64,000 nucleotides of DNA from Aquitalea aquatica (GCF_013911085.1 NZ_JACERN010000046.1:147247-211246), one strand, 5' to 3'; positions 52,017 through 61,958 are shown, numbered from the stretch's first letter. Numbers and translations are program-made. The notes: a model not told the origin generated them from the sequence alone.

Positions 52017-52619
52017 ATGGATTGTGATGTCAGGGAGCTGGACGGCACCAGCCTGTATAAATTACTGACTGGCAGCGTGCTGCCGCGTCCCATTGCCTGG
52101 CTCAGTACCCAGGATTTGCTAGGGGTGGCCAATCTGGCACCGTTTTCCTTTTTCACGGTAGCCGGGCTCAATCCACCGCTGCTGGCCATCACCATCCTGA
52201 AAAAAACGGATGGCAGCGACAAGGACAGTCTGGCCAATATCCGCGCCACCGGCGAGTTCGTAGTGAATATCGTCAATCAGCAACTGGTGGAGGAAATGAA
52301 CCAGTCCTGCGCGGCCTATCCGGCGGAAGTGGACGAGTTTGATCTGGCCGGGCTGGAAAAAGTGCGCAGCAAGCAGGTGAAAGCGCCAGGCGTGGCACGC
52401 TCACCGGTACGCTATGAGTGCGTGCTGCATAGCTGTCTTGACCTGGGGCATGGTGCCAGTGGCAGCACGCTGGTGCTGGGCGAGATACGGCACCTGCATG
52501 TGGATGACGCGGTGTATCACGCAGGCCGGATCAATCTGCAGGCCCTGCACCCCATCGGCAAACTGGCTGGCGATGGCTATACCCTGGTGCACGAGGACTT
52601 CGCCCTGGCCCGCCCCTGA
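52017..52619 (+). CDS. Flavin reductase-like FMN-binding split-barrel protein
   Basis: 200 residues from the ATG at 52017; an ATG at 51981 is the main alternative. The split-barrel motifs are LYKLLTGSVLPRPIAWLST, NLAPFSFFTVAGLNPPLLAITI and GEFVVNIVN, typical of the flavin reductase domain (DIM6/NTAB-like). SPVRYECVLHSCLDLG and LGEIRHLHV follow. Likely binds FMN and may supply reduced flavin; partner unknown. Divergent from dnaE. Confidence 0.85.
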   Translation: MDCDVRELDGTSLYKLLTGSVLPRPIAWLSTQDLLGVANLAPFSFFTVAGLNPPLLAITILKKTDGSDKDSLANIRATGEFVVNIVNQQLVEEMNQSCAAYPAEVDEFDLAGLEKVRSKQVKAPGVARSPVRYECVLHSCLDLGHGASGSTLVLGEIRHLHVDDAVYHAGRINLQALHPIGKLAGDGYTLVHEDFALARP

Positions 52620-52642
52620 GCATGACCCTGGCAGCAGCAAGC

Positions 52643-52670
52643 AAAAAAGCAGCGCGAGGCTGCTTTTTTT
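52643..52670. terminator. Bidirectional terminator between flavin reductase and VirK/YbjX genes
   Basis: Stem AAAAGCAGC/GCTGCTTTT around GCGAG with A and T runs on both sides. Confidence 0.87.
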
Positions 52671-52689
52671 GTGGCTGTTCCGGCAGGTG

Positions 52690-53640
52690 TCAGTGCAGTG
52701 ACTGCACGATCTGGTTGGCCATCTCATCCAGCAAGGCATAGCGGCGGTTGTATTCGCTGCGCTTCTTGCTGGCAATGTCCTCCATCGGCTTGCGCGGAAT
52801 GGGGAAGGGGATGCGGAAGTATTCGGTGTTGATTTTCTCGGCACCGATATCCAGCCAGAAGCTGTCGTAATCAGCCTGAAAATCGCGTCGATAGCGCCAG
52901 GAACTGTAAATATGACTGTCCTTGCACACCGCGAGCACCTGCTGGCAGCCCATTTCACGGGCAATGATGGTGAGGGCTTCCAGCGCCAGCCGCTTGGGGA
53001 ATAGCCCGTGGCAAGCTTTGGTGGCGGTGCGAATGCATTCGTGGCCAAACTCCTTGCGCGGTCCTTGCAGGCCGCCAACCAGTGCCACGCTCTGGCCCTG
53101 GTACTGACACAGGGTAAAGGTGAGTGTGGCCAGGGCCACCTGTTGGCCATCGATGAACTGCAGCGACAGTTCGCCCTCCTTGTCGAAGGTGTGGTTGTGG
53201 CCCAGCACCCAGCCAAACTGGCTGTCGTCCTTGCCGCTGACGCTGGCCAGCTTGAGGTTTTCCAGCGACAGCAGCTTGCTGCGCACAGTAGCGGGCAGCT
53301 TGAGTACCTGGCTGTAGTGCTGCTGCAGCATGTCGGCCTTGGCGGCATTCCCTAGCCCCCGGTACAGATATGGGCGGTGTAGTTTTTGGGCCAGGCGTGG
53401 TGCCAGCCGCAGGTAGTCGAGCATTAATGGCTGACTGGCGAGAAAACCCAGCCAGCGGTAGCTGGCGGGCAGGGTAAGCAGGGTGCGCAGCGCTAGCTTG
53501 ATGCGGTTTTTGCCTTCGTCCAGATAGTCGCGGCGGGAAAATGTTCCGCTGGCCAGTTCGCCTAGCAGGCGTACGGGATGCGGCCCCGAAGCTGATTCGA
53601 TTGTTTTCACGCAGAGTTCTTCTAAAAGCTGTTCATGCAC
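52690..53640 (-). CDS. VirK/YbjX family protein (DUF535)
   Basis: 316 residues. LFIDGQQ-like LSLQFIDGQQVALATLTFTL and the strongly conserved VALVGGLQGPRKEFGHECIRTATKACHGLFPKRLALEAL identify the family, with YSSWRYRRDFQADYDSFWLD later. VirK/YbjX proteins are linked to envelope stress and antimicrobial-peptide resistance in enterobacteria; the biochemical function is unknown. No signal peptide. Stand-alone gene. Confidence 0.82.
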   Translation of the reverse strand: MHEQLLEELCVKTIESASGPHPVRLLGELASGTFSRRDYLDEGKNRIKLALRTLLTLPASYRWLGFLASQPLMLDYLRLAPRLAQKLHRPYLYRGLGNAAKADMLQQHYSQVLKLPATVRSKLLSLENLKLASVSGKDDSQFGWVLGHNHTFDKEGELSLQFIDGQQVALATLTFTLCQYQGQSVALVGGLQGPRKEFGHECIRTATKACHGLFPKRLALEALTIIAREMGCQQVLAVCKDSHIYSSWRYRRDFQADYDSFWLDIGAEKINTEYFRIPFPIPRKPMEDIASKKRSEYNRRYALLDEMANQIVQSLH

Positions 53641-53725
53641 GGAAGAGCATTATTGTTTATCCGGGAGCCGGCGTCTTTGGCCGGCTTGTCCCGTGGTGAT
53701 GACCGTTTGTGACGGGCGCGCTGGT

Positions 53726-53977
53726 TTATTTTTTTTCGTCGCGCGGTTTCATTGCCACCATGGCCGCGCGCTGCATTTCCAGGGTTTTCATTTGCATGGA
53801 CAGCATGCCCAGATTCATGGTGAGCCAGCCTTCCACCACGCGCAGCTCGGCCAGCTTACGGTCGATTTCCTCCTCGCTCATCGGCGGCAGGAAAGGCTGG
53901 GCGCTGGCCGGGGTGGCAGTTTGCCAGAACTGGCGGAACATGGCGAATGGATCTGTGGGATTGAAATCGGCGCTCAT
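53726..53977 (-). CDS. PhaM-like small protein (PHA granule associated)
   Basis: 83 residues. FRQFWQTA near the start and the central helix MSEEEIDRKLAELRVVEGWLTMNLGMLSMQMKTLEMQRAAM match the PhaM N-terminal domain, in which the conserved pattern is DxRIxDLxxVExWLxxNLxML. PhaM activates PHA synthase and links granules to DNA in Cupriavidus. The C-terminal lysine-rich DNA-binding tail of PhaM is missing here beyond KPRDEKK, so granule tethering to the nucleoid is doubtful. Confidence 0.7.
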   Translation of the reverse strand: MSADFNPTDPFAMFRQFWQTATPASAQPFLPPMSEEEIDRKLAELRVVEGWLTMNLGMLSMQMKTLEMQRAAMVAMKPRDEKK

Positions 53978-53996
53978 GGCTGGCTCTCCTTGTCAT

Positions 53997-54029
53997 ATAA
54001 AAAAACGGGCAAGCTGCTGCTTGCCCGTT
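53997..54029 (-). terminator. Terminator of maeB
   Basis: On the minus strand AACGGGCAAGC/GCTTGCCCGTT (11 bp) with an AGCA loop, then a T7 run, 25 bases beyond the maeB stop. Confidence 0.92.
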
Positions 54030-54053
54030 CAGTATAAGACCAAAGATGGTAGC

Positions 54054-56339
54054 TTAGCTGTTGCTGGCTGCTACCTGCGCATCCACGGCGGCCAGGGCTA
54101 CCATGTTGACGATGCGGCGTACCGAGGAGATCGGGGTCAGGATGTGTACCGGCTTGGTCATGCCCATCAGGATAGGGCCGATGGTCACACCGTCGGAGGC
54201 CGATACACGCAGCAGGTTGTAGCTGATGTTGGCGGCTTCCACATTAGGCATGATCAGCAGGTTGGCCGAACCCTTCAGCGTGGTTTCCGGCATGGCCTGG
54301 GTGCGGATGGCTTCCACCAGGGCGGCGTCGCCCTGCATTTCACCATCGATTTCCAGGTCTGGCTGGGCTTCACGAATCAGCTCCAGTGCAGTGCGCATCT
54401 TGTCGGCGGATTCGCCGTTGATGGTGCCAAAGCTGGAGTTGGACAGCAGGGCAGCCTTCGGCGCGATACCAAAGCGTTTCATGGCTTCGGCGGCCATCTT
54501 GGTAATGCCTGCCAGTTGCACGGCATCCGGCTTGGCATTGACATAGGTGTCGGTGATGAAGATGTTGCCGGTCGGCAGGATCAGCGCATTCATCGCACCG
54601 GCCACCTTGTCGGCATTATTGTAGCCGAGCACGGTTTCCACGATTTCGAAGTGCTGGCGGTAGGTGCCGTAGGTACCACAGATCATGGCATCGGCATCGC
54701 CGCGACGGACCATCAGTGCGCCGATCAGCGTGGTGTTGCCAATCACGCGGCGACGGGCCTGTTCCTGCGAAACGCCCTTGCGCTTCATCAGGTTGTAGTA
54801 GTCCTTCCAGTATTCGGCAAAGCGCGGATCGGATTCGTTGTTGACCAGCTCGAAATCCTTGCCCATCTCCATCTTCAGGCCCAGCTTTTCGATACGCTTT
54901 TCAATCACGCTCGGACGGCCGATCAGGATGGGCTTGGCCAGGCCGGCCAGCACGATTTCCTGGGTGGCGTGCAGCACGCGCTCGTCTTCGCCTTCGGTCA
55001 GCACGACACGCTTGCTTTCCTTCTTGGCTTGCGAGAACACCGGCTTCATGAACAGATTGGTCTTGTACACGAACTGGGTGAGCTGATCGACATAAGCATC
55101 GAAGTCTTCGATCGGGCGGGTGGCCACGCCGGAATCCATGGCAGCCTTGGCCACGGCCGGAGCGATCTTGACGATCAGGCGCGGGTCGAACGGTTTGGGA
55201 ATCACGTATTCCGGGCCGAAGGACAGTTCTTCGTCGCCGTAGGCGGTGGCAACCACGTCCGACTGTTCGGCCATGGCCAGGTCGGCAATGGCGCGTACGG
55301 TGGCCAGCTTCATTTCTTCATTGATGGTGGTGGCGCCAACGTCGAGCGCACCACGGAAGATGAAGGGGAAGCACAGCACATTGTTGACCTGGTTGGGGAA
55401 GTCGGAACGGCCAGTGCCGATGATGGCATCCGGGCGTACTTCTTTCACCAGCGGCGGCAGGATTTCCGGTTCCGGATTGGCCATGGCCAGAATCACCGGG
55501 TGCGCAGCCATGGTTTTTACCATGTCCTGGGTCACCAGGCGCGGGCCGGACAGGCCCATGAAAATGTCGACACCCACCATGGCATCGGCCAGCTTGCGCT
55601 TGCCGTTGTCAACGATGGCGTAACGCTGCTTGGATTCATCCAGCTTTTCGTCACGGCCCTGGTAGATCACGCCCTTGGAGTCGCAGACGGTGATGTTTTC
55701 ACGCTTCACGCCCAGTGCTACCAGCAGGTCGAGGCAGGCGATGGCGGCAGCGCCGGCACCGGAGGCTGCCACGCGGACATTGGCGATGTCCTTGTTGACC
55801 AGGCGCAGCGAGTTCAGCACCGCAGCGGCGGCCACGATGGCGGTACCGTGCTGGTCGTCATGGAAGACTGGAATGCCCATGCGTTCGCGGCATTTCTTCT
55901 CGATGTAGAAGCACTCGGGTGCCTTGATGTCTTCCAGGTTGATGCCACCGAAGGTCGGTTCCATGGCACAGATCATGTCAACCAGCTTGTCCGGGTCGTT
56001 TTCGTCCAGCTCGATGTCGAAAACGTCGATGCCAGCAAACTTCTTGAACAGCACGCCTTTGCCTTCCATCACCGGCTTGCCAGCCAGCGGGCCGATATTG
56101 CCCAGGCCCAGCACGGCGGTACCGTTGGTGATGACGGCTACCAGATTGCCGCGAGCAGTGTATTTGTAGGCATTGAGCGGGTCTTCCACGATGGCGTCAC
56201 ACGGGGCGGCCACACCGGGGGAGTAAGCAAGGGCCAGATCACGCTGGGTAGCCAGCGGCTTGGTCGGGGATACTTGAATCTTGCCGGGCTGAGGGAACTG
56301 GTGGAAATCGAGTGCGGCTTGGCGCAGTTGCTCGTCCAT
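54054..56339 (-). CDS. maeB: NADP-dependent malic enzyme (MaeB type)
   Basis: 761 residues. The malic enzyme part is about 1-430: [56 protein letters not shown] and [19 protein letters not shown] (NADP). A phosphotransacetylase-like domain fills about 430-761 ([33 protein letters not shown]), as in MaeB, where it binds acetyl-CoA for regulation. It oxidises malate to pyruvate and CO2. Its neighbour is the dicarboxylate TRAP transporter, so imported malate, fumarate or succinate could feed this step. Confidence 0.94.
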   Translation of the reverse strand: MDEQLRQAALDFHQFPQPGKIQVSPTKPLATQRDLALAYSPGVAAPCDAIVEDPLNAYKYTARGNLVAVITNGTAVLGLGNIGPLAGKPVMEGKGVLFKKFAGIDVFDIELDENDPDKLVDMICAMEPTFGGINLEDIKAPECFYIEKKCRERMGIPVFHDDQHGTAIVAAAAVLNSLRLVNKDIANVRVAASGAGAAAIACLDLLVALGVKRENITVCDSKGVIYQGRDEKLDESKQRYAIVDNGKRKLADAMVGVDIFMGLSGPRLVTQDMVKTMAAHPVILAMANPEPEILPPLVKEVRPDAIIGTGRSDFPNQVNNVLCFPFIFRGALDVGATTINEEMKLATVRAIADLAMAEQSDVVATAYGDEELSFGPEYVIPKPFDPRLIVKIAPAVAKAAMDSGVATRPIEDFDAYVDQLTQFVYKTNLFMKPVFSQAKKESKRVVLTEGEDERVLHATQEIVLAGLAKPILIGRPSVIEKRIEKLGLKMEMGKDFELVNNESDPRFAEYWKDYYNLMKRKGVSQEQARRRVIGNTTLIGALMVRRGDADAMICGTYGTYRQHFEIVETVLGYNNADKVAGAMNALILPTGNIFITDTYVNAKPDAVQLAGITKMAAEAMKRFGIAPKAALLSNSSFGTINGESADKMRTALELIREAQPDLEIDGEMQGDAALVEAIRTQAMPETTLKGSANLLIMPNVEAANISYNLLRVSASDGVTIGPILMGMTKPVHILTPISSVRRIVNMVALAAVDAQVAASNS

Positions 56340-56485
56340 TCGTGAACTCCTGGGTGGTTTCTTATGGTCGTTTTGAATTTAGCTCAATATTATAAGGGCT
56401 AACCCTCTACTGGGGCTATGGTCCTGTCAGACAAGATACGCGGCGAGGGATTCATCCCGGCCGCGTACCTTGTCCTGTCCTGCTT

Positions 56486-57814
56486 TTAATGCATCATACC
56501 TAACATTCGCGGCAGCCACAGCGAGATGCCGGGAATATATGTTACTGCGACCAGGAATCCAAGCATGGTGAGCAGCCATGGCCACACTGCCACGGTCAGT
56601 TCGGTAATGCCCATCTTGGTAATGCCCGATGCCACATACAGGTTCAGCCCCACAGGCGGGTGACACATGCCGACTTCCATGTTGACCGCGATCAGGATGC
56701 CGAAGTGGATAGGATTGACCCCCAGCTTGACGGCCACCGGGTACAGGATGGGGGCCATGATCAGCACGATGGCCGACGGGTCCATGAAGTTACCAGCGGC
56801 CAGCAGCAGGATGTTGGTGACCAGCAGGAAGGCAACAATGCCCAGACCCTGTGCCGTCATCCAGGCGGCCATGGCTTGCGGAATCTGCTCGGATGCCATC
56901 AGGAAGGAGAACAGGACGGCATTGGTGATGATGTATAGCAGCATCGAGCTCATCGATGCGGCGTTGATCAGCACGCGCGGCACATCTTTCAGTCCCATGT
57001 CCTTGTACACGAACACGGCGATGATGAAGGCGTACACGGCAGCCATGGCGGCAGCTTCGGTCGGTGTGAAAATGCCGCTGTAAATACCACCGATCACCAG
57101 CACGATCAGCAGCAGGCCCCATACGCATTCACGGAAGGCTTGCAGGCGCTCGCCCCAGCTGGCGCGCGGCAGGCGCGGGTAGTCGAACTTCTTGGCGCGA
57201 TACCAGGTGGTCAGGCCCAGCAGTACTGACAGGCACAGGCCGGGCAGCACGCCGGCCATGAACAGCTGGCCTACCGAGGCCGTACTCACCGGAGAACCAT
57301 CCGGGCCGGTGACATCCATGCCGGCGGTGGCAATGGAGTACATCACCAGGTTGATGGATGGCGGGAACAGAATGCCCAGCGCACCGGAAGTGGTGATGAC
57401 ACCCGCGCCAAAGCGTTGCGGATAGCCCTGCTTGACCATGGCCGGCAGGATGATGGAGCCCACGGCCACCACGGTGGCGACGGACGAACCGGTAATGGCG
57501 GCAAACAAGGCGCAGGATACCACGCCGGCCAGGCCGAGGCCGCCGTACCAGTGACCAACCAGGGTGGTGGCAAAGCGGATCATCCGTTTGGCCACCCCGC
57601 CGTGCATCAGGAAATTACCCGCCAGGATGAAGAAGGGAATCGCCATGATTTCGAACTTCTCGATGCCGGTAAACAGCTTGAGTGCTACCGACTGGATAGG
57701 TACTTCCGTCATGGTGAACAGAAAGGTCAGTACCGTCAGACCCAGTGAGATGGAGATCGGCATGCCGGTCAGCATCAGGGTAAGCAGCAGACCGAAAATG
57801 ATCAGTGTGGTCAT
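56486..57814 (-). CDS. dctM: TRAP transporter large permease DctM
   Basis: 442 residues with about twelve membrane helices. IPFFILAGNFLMHGGVAKRMI, LGILFPPSINLVMYSIATAG, FTPTEAAAMAAVYAF and FMDPSAIVLIMAPILYPVAVKLGVNPIHFG are DctM signatures. The start overlaps the dctQ stop by one base (TAATG). It couples dicarboxylate import to the sodium gradient with DctQ. Confidence 0.94.
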   Translation of the reverse strand: MTTLIIFGLLLTLMLTGMPISISLGLTVLTFLFTMTEVPIQSVALKLFTGIEKFEIMAIPFFILAGNFLMHGGVAKRMIRFATTLVGHWYGGLGLAGVVSCALFAAITGSSVATVVAVGSIILPAMVKQGYPQRFGAGVITTSGALGILFPPSINLVMYSIATAGMDVTGPDGSPVSTASVGQLFMAGVLPGLCLSVLLGLTTWYRAKKFDYPRLPRASWGERLQAFRECVWGLLLIVLVIGGIYSGIFTPTEAAAMAAVYAFIIAVFVYKDMGLKDVPRVLINAASMSSMLLYIITNAVLFSFLMASEQIPQAMAAWMTAQGLGIVAFLLVTNILLLAAGNFMDPSAIVLIMAPILYPVAVKLGVNPIHFGILIAVNMEVGMCHPPVGLNLYVASGITKMGITELTVAVWPWLLTMLGFLVAVTYIPGISLWLPRMLGMMH

Positions 57815-58407
57815 TAGTGCTTGCCTCCGTGGTTCAGGTCGTGCGGGTGCAGGTTGTCCAGTTCTTCAGCGCCTTCTTCCAGGCCATCGACATGGCCGTG
57901 ATCATGCTTGGGCAGCTTGCCGGTCTTGATGAAGTTCCAGGTCACTTGCAGGAAGCGGAAGCACATCAGCGAGGAGCCGCAGGGAATGGCCAGATAGACC
58001 AGCCACATCGGTGCTTCCAGATCAGGCGAAGTCTGATCGGTATGGGCGATTTCCCAGACAAAATCACTACCCAGTGCGGCAATGACGCCGGTAAACAGCG
58101 CGCCGGACAGCAGGCCGAAAATGATGAACTTGGCGCGGTTCTTGTCCGACAGGCGGTTGATCAGCACATCAACCCCCACGTGGATGCCGGTGCGCACGCC
58201 ATAGGCAGCACCAAACTTGGCCATCCATACGAACAGGTAGATGGTCAGTTCCTGGGCCCAAGCCATATTGATGTGGGCGAGATAGGGTTGCAGAGTTTCG
58301 ATGCCCGAGCCGTAGCGGTGCAATACTGCGGCAAAGGTGATGAGGGTGGCGCTTCCCATCAGCAGGGCAATCATCCACTCCTCAAGGTGATCGAGGAATT
58401 TCAGCAT
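57814..58407 (-). CDS. dctQ: TRAP transporter small permease DctQ
   Basis: 197 residues with four helices. FLDHLEEWMIALLMGSATLITFAAVLHRYG at the start and WAQELTIYLFVWMAKFGAAYGVRTGIHVGVDV are the family pattern. The C-terminal 35 residues form a His/Asp/Glu-rich tail (KHDHGHVDGLEEGAEELDNLHPHDLNHGGKH in part) not usual in DctQ and of unknown use. It lies between the intercistronic terminator and dctM. Confidence 0.92.
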   Translation of the reverse strand: MLKFLDHLEEWMIALLMGSATLITFAAVLHRYGSGIETLQPYLAHINMAWAQELTIYLFVWMAKFGAAYGVRTGIHVGVDVLINRLSDKNRAKFIIFGLLSGALFTGVIAALGSDFVWEIAHTDQTSPDLEAPMWLVYLAIPCGSSLMCFRFLQVTWNFIKTGKLPKHDHGHVDGLEEGAEELDNLHPHDLNHGGKH

Positions 58408-58424
58408 GATTGTTCTCTTTCAGC

Positions 58425-58458
58425 AAAAAAGAGCGTGGGTGCCTGCGCACGCACGCTC
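58425..58458 (-). terminator. Intercistronic terminator between dctP and dctQM
   Basis: On the minus strand GAGCGTG/CACGCTC stem followed by T6, within the 65-base dctP-dctQ gap. It should cut most transcripts after dctP. Confidence 0.85.
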
Positions 58459-58472
58459 CATTCATGGGCCGA

Positions 58473-59477
58473 TCAGTTGTTGGGATTAAAGCCGGTTTCT
58501 TTGTAGATCGCCTTCAGCAGGTCCGGACCGATACGGTCGGCCATCTTGGCGTGAACCGGCAGCATGGCTTTCTTGAAGGCAGCGCGTTCAGCTGCGCTCG
58601 GGGTGTAAACCTGGGTCTTGCCGGAAGCCTTGATGGCGGCCAGCGAGCGGTCGTTTTCCTTCTTGGCAATGTCGTTGGCGTACTTGGAGGCATCGACGAT
58701 GGCGCCATCCAGCTGGGTGCGCACGTCAGCCGGCAGGCCATCCCAGAATTTCTTGTTGACGATGACGGCATAGCCCAGGAAACCGTGCTGGGTCAGCGTC
58801 AGGTTTTTCTGCACCTCGTAAGCCTTGCTGGTGTACAGGTTGGAGGCTTCCAATTCGGTGCCGTCCACCACGCCGCTTTGCAGCGCCTGGTACACTTCAG
58901 AGAAGGCCATTACTTGCGGCAGTGCGCCTACCGAGCGCATTTCTTCTTCCAGTACCTTGGACGACTGGATACGGATCTTCAGGCCCTTAAGGTCGGCGGG
59001 CGACTTGATCGGCTTGTTGGAAGAGAAGTTCTTGAAGCCGTTGTCCCAGTAAGCCAGGCCCTTGATGCCCTTGCTTTCCAGCTTGCCCAGCAATTGCTTG
59101 CCGATGGCGCCGTGCATCACCTTGTTTACTTCTTCATAGTTGTCGAACACATAAGGCAGGTCAAAAACTTCGAATTCCTTCACGCCCAACGGCCCGAATT
59201 TGGCCAGCGACGGGGCCAGCATCTGAACCGCGCCCAGTTGCAGGGCTTCCAGTTCTTCCTTGTCCTTGTAGAGCTGGCTGTTGGGATAAACCTGAACCTT
59301 GACCTTGCCGTGGGTACGCTCTTCCGCCAGCTTCTTGAAGTATTCAGCGGCCTTGCCCTTGGGGGTGTCCGGCGATACCACGTGGCTGAACTTGATGACG
59401 ATTTCACCAGCGGCCTGGGCCATGCCGGCTACACCAAAGGAAGCGCCAATCAGCAATGCAGCAATTTTCAGTTTCAT
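58473..59477 (-). CDS. dctP: TRAP transporter C4-dicarboxylate-binding protein DctP
   Basis: 334 residues. Signal peptide MKLKIAALLIGASFGVAGMAQA. IVIKFSHVVSPDTPKGKAAEYFKKLAEERTHGKVKV and YPNSQLYKDKEELEALQLGAVQM are the DctP hallmarks. The ligand arginine is likely in KGLKIRIQSSKVLEEEM. Periplasmic binder of malate, succinate or fumarate. First gene of the operon, divergent from a DctS-like kinase. Confidence 0.94.
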   Translation of the reverse strand: MKLKIAALLIGASFGVAGMAQAAGEIVIKFSHVVSPDTPKGKAAEYFKKLAEERTHGKVKVQVYPNSQLYKDKEELEALQLGAVQMLAPSLAKFGPLGVKEFEVFDLPYVFDNYEEVNKVMHGAIGKQLLGKLESKGIKGLAYWDNGFKNFSSNKPIKSPADLKGLKIRIQSSKVLEEEMRSVGALPQVMAFSEVYQALQSGVVDGTELEASNLYTSKAYEVQKNLTLTQHGFLGYAVIVNKKFWDGLPADVRTQLDGAIVDASKYANDIAKKENDRSLAAIKASGKTQVYTPSAAERAAFKKAMLPVHAKMADRIGPDLLKAIYKETGFNPNN

Positions 59478-59630
59478 GAGTGTCTCTCCGTTTCTGTTTC
59501 CGTTTGCGTTGAATGTTTTTGCTTTGTATTACAGCCCTTGTCTGTGGGCTGTTAATAGCGTGTAAAGTAGAAGGCGCGCCAACAACATGCCATTGGGGAC
59601 TTCATCATTGGGGTTTTCCCGTACCTGCTT

Positions 59631-61934
59631 ATGCACGTGATCGATCTGCTTGCCCGCCGCCGTTCTCCCCGCCTGCTATGGCTGGGAACCTCGCTGACTC
59701 TCATTGCCCTGGTCATGGCGCTGGGGGGGTTGTTTTATCTGGTTTACCGCGACTGGGTAGATGAACAACACGACAACCTCATCCAAGAAGTATTGTGGCT
59801 GGAGCAGTCGATGCGCCTGCACATGGAGGCGCAGCAGGAGTGGGCAGAAGGCGTGGCGGCGGATCTTGCCGGTGGCAAGATGCCGGCTGAGCGCTTCGTG
59901 CCGACGGCCGCATTCTTCATGCGCGAAAGCGCAGAGATCCTGCAGGTGCAGCAGTTCGACCAGAACGGCATGCTGATACGCGACCAGCACGGGCAGGTTG
60001 CTCCCGGCAAGGTATTGCATGGTGACGAGTTCGACGCAGTGTGGCGGGCCTCGCGCTTGCGTCGCGCCTCTTATGGCCAACCCTACCGTCGTGCTGATGG
60101 TAAGTACCGTTTCGACCTGGCCGTGCCCATCATTGCCAATGAGAAATACCTGGGCAGCATCCGGCTGGTGTACCAGTTTGATCAATTGCTGCACCGCCAG
60201 GTGCCGTGGTGGATTGCCTCCAAGAACTACATCAGCTTTGTCGATGTTGGTGGTCGCACCCTGGCCAGCAAATTCGACCCTTCCGAACACCCCGGCACCA
60301 TTTCCCACCAGACCAGTTTCGATCCGCCGGGCTTCGGCGTGTATTTGCGTGCCGTCAGCTACCGTTCCGGACTGGGGCTGACCCTGCCGGTGCTGACCGG
60401 GCTGATCATGCTGCTGGCAGCGGCGCTGCTGTACTCCATCTGGCGCATCCGCCGCCATATGCGCGAGCGTTCTCGTGCCGAGCATGCACTGGCCACCGAA
60501 GTATCCCTGCGACAGGCTATCGAGGACTGCATGAAAAGTGGCCTGGTCGCCATTAGCCTGGAAGGCGAAATATTGCGGGTTAACCGGGCATTTTGTGAAA
60601 TGCTCGGTTATGCGCCCGAACAGCTGGTGGGCCAGCGCCCACCTCATGTTTTTTGGCCCAGTGCCGATCACCAGCAAATGCATGCGGCTATGGATGCGGT
60701 GCGGGATGGCATGCAGCCGGAGCAGGGCTTCGAGCTGCGCTTTCAGTGCCAAAATGGCGAATTTGTTGAAGTGCGGTTGTATGCCACACCATTGATCGAG
60801 CGTGATGGCAGCCATCGAGGCTGGATTGCTGCCTTGTTTGACATTACCGAACGCAAACGCCAGCGGCTGGCGCTGAATGCTTCGCACCAACGCTTTCTTA
60901 CCGTGCTTAACGGCATGCAGGCGGGTGTCTGTGTGGTCAGCCAGCAAAGCGGACAGCTGCTGTACGGCAATCCCACCTTTTCCTATCTATGGCTGGCCGA
61001 TGAGCCGGATGCGCCGTGCTGCCTGTTGTTGCCCGGCTTGCGAGAGGAGCCGGAGCAGGATGATCTGGCCAGCGAGTTCACCCTGCAAGACGGCGCGCAA
61101 TGGTTCCAGATGCACCGTCGCCGGCTGGAATGGGTCAGTGGCGAGCCTGCCTGGCTGGTGATCCTGAGTGATGTCACGGAAGAGCGCGAACGGGAAGGGC
61201 GGGCGCAGGCACAGCAGGAGCGCTTTCAGACCACTTCGCGCCTGATCGCCATGGGTGAGATGGCCTCCAGTCTGGCGCACGAACTGAATCAGCCACTCAC
61301 CGCCATCAGCACCTACTCGGCCGGCCTGGCGCGACGCCTGCCGGAGCGGCTGGAGCTGCCCTCTGGCGTGCGCGAAGCCGTGGCCGCCATCAGCCAGCAG
61401 GCGCAGCGCGCCGGGCAGATCATCAAGAGCATCCGCGCTTTCGTCAAAAAACACGAACCACAGCTGGAGAATGTCGATCCTGCGCGCGTGGTGGCGCGGG
61501 CGGCAGGGTTGGCGGAGATGATGGCTTTCAAGGCCGGGGTACAACTGGTGATCGAGCAGGACGGGGCGGCCTGCAGGCTGGACATGGACCCGGTGTTGAT
61601 CGAGCAGGTCTTGCTTAATCTGATGAAGAACGCCATCGAGGCCATGGTCGAGGCACAAACCCGGCGGCCGCACATCGTGGTGCGCACCACGGTGGGACCA
61701 GCGTTCTGGCGGGTAGAGGTGGCTGATAACGGGCCCGGCCTCAGCGACAATATCAAGAAAGAGCTGTTTACCCCGTTTTATTCCACCAAGCCGGATGGTA
61801 TGGGCATAGGCCTGAATATCTGCCGGTCGATTGTGGAATTCCACCGTGGCGAATTCAGTGTCAATTCCACGGTGGCGGGGGGCTGCGTATTCTGGTTCAC
61901 CCTGCCGCTACGGCGCAGCAGCGACGGCACATGA
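59631..61934 (+). CDS. DctS-like sensor histidine kinase with PAS
   Basis: 767 residues. TM1 is about 18-40 (LTLIALVMALGGLFYLVY). The periplasmic sensor domain is 41-245. TM2 is near 250-268 (LTGLIMLLAAALLYSIW). One PAS domain lies about 290-400 (VAISLEGEILRVNRAFCEMLGYAPEQLVG), then a degenerate PAS about 420-520. The kinase core has H-box LAHELNQPL with phosphoacceptor His550, N-box LNLMKNAIEAMVE, and G boxes VADNGPGLS and KPDGMGIGL. The HELNQPL H-box is of the FixL/DctS/DctB class. Divergent from dctP, so it probably senses dicarboxylates. No response regulator gene is adjacent. Confidence 0.9.
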   Translation: MHVIDLLARRRSPRLLWLGTSLTLIALVMALGGLFYLVYRDWVDEQHDNLIQEVLWLEQSMRLHMEAQQEWAEGVAADLAGGKMPAERFVPTAAFFMRESAEILQVQQFDQNGMLIRDQHGQVAPGKVLHGDEFDAVWRASRLRRASYGQPYRRADGKYRFDLAVPIIANEKYLGSIRLVYQFDQLLHRQVPWWIASKNYISFVDVGGRTLASKFDPSEHPGTISHQTSFDPPGFGVYLRAVSYRSGLGLTLPVLTGLIMLLAAALLYSIWRIRRHMRERSRAEHALATEVSLRQAIEDCMKSGLVAISLEGEILRVNRAFCEMLGYAPEQLVGQRPPHVFWPSADHQQMHAAMDAVRDGMQPEQGFELRFQCQNGEFVEVRLYATPLIERDGSHRGWIAALFDITERKRQRLALNASHQRFLTVLNGMQAGVCVVSQQSGQLLYGNPTFSYLWLADEPDAPCCLLLPGLREEPEQDDLASEFTLQDGAQWFQMHRRRLEWVSGEPAWLVILSDVTEEREREGRAQAQQERFQTTSRLIAMGEMASSLAHELNQPLTAISTYSAGLARRLPERLELPSGVREAVAAISQQAQRAGQIIKSIRAFVKKHEPQLENVDPARVVARAAGLAEMMAFKAGVQLVIEQDGAACRLDMDPVLIEQVLLNLMKNAIEAMVEAQTRRPHIVVRTTVGPAFWRVEVADNGPGLSDNIKKELFTPFYSTKPDGMGIGLNICRSIVEFHRGEFSVNSTVAGGCVFWFTLPLRRSSDGT

Positions 61935-61958
61935 AAAACGGCACCCGAGGGTGCCGTT
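61933..61958. terminator. Terminator between sensor kinase and nadB
   Basis: 10-bp stem AACGGCACCC/GGGTGCCGTT. On the minus strand it runs into T5 and serves nadB; its plus-strand T tract is weak. Confidence 0.82.

Noticed and set aside
53709..56345. Very long plus-strand open frame (878 codons) opposite maeB
   Set aside because: It is the antisense shadow of the well-recognised maeB gene in GC-rich DNA; its translation is His/Gly/Gln-rich with no domain.
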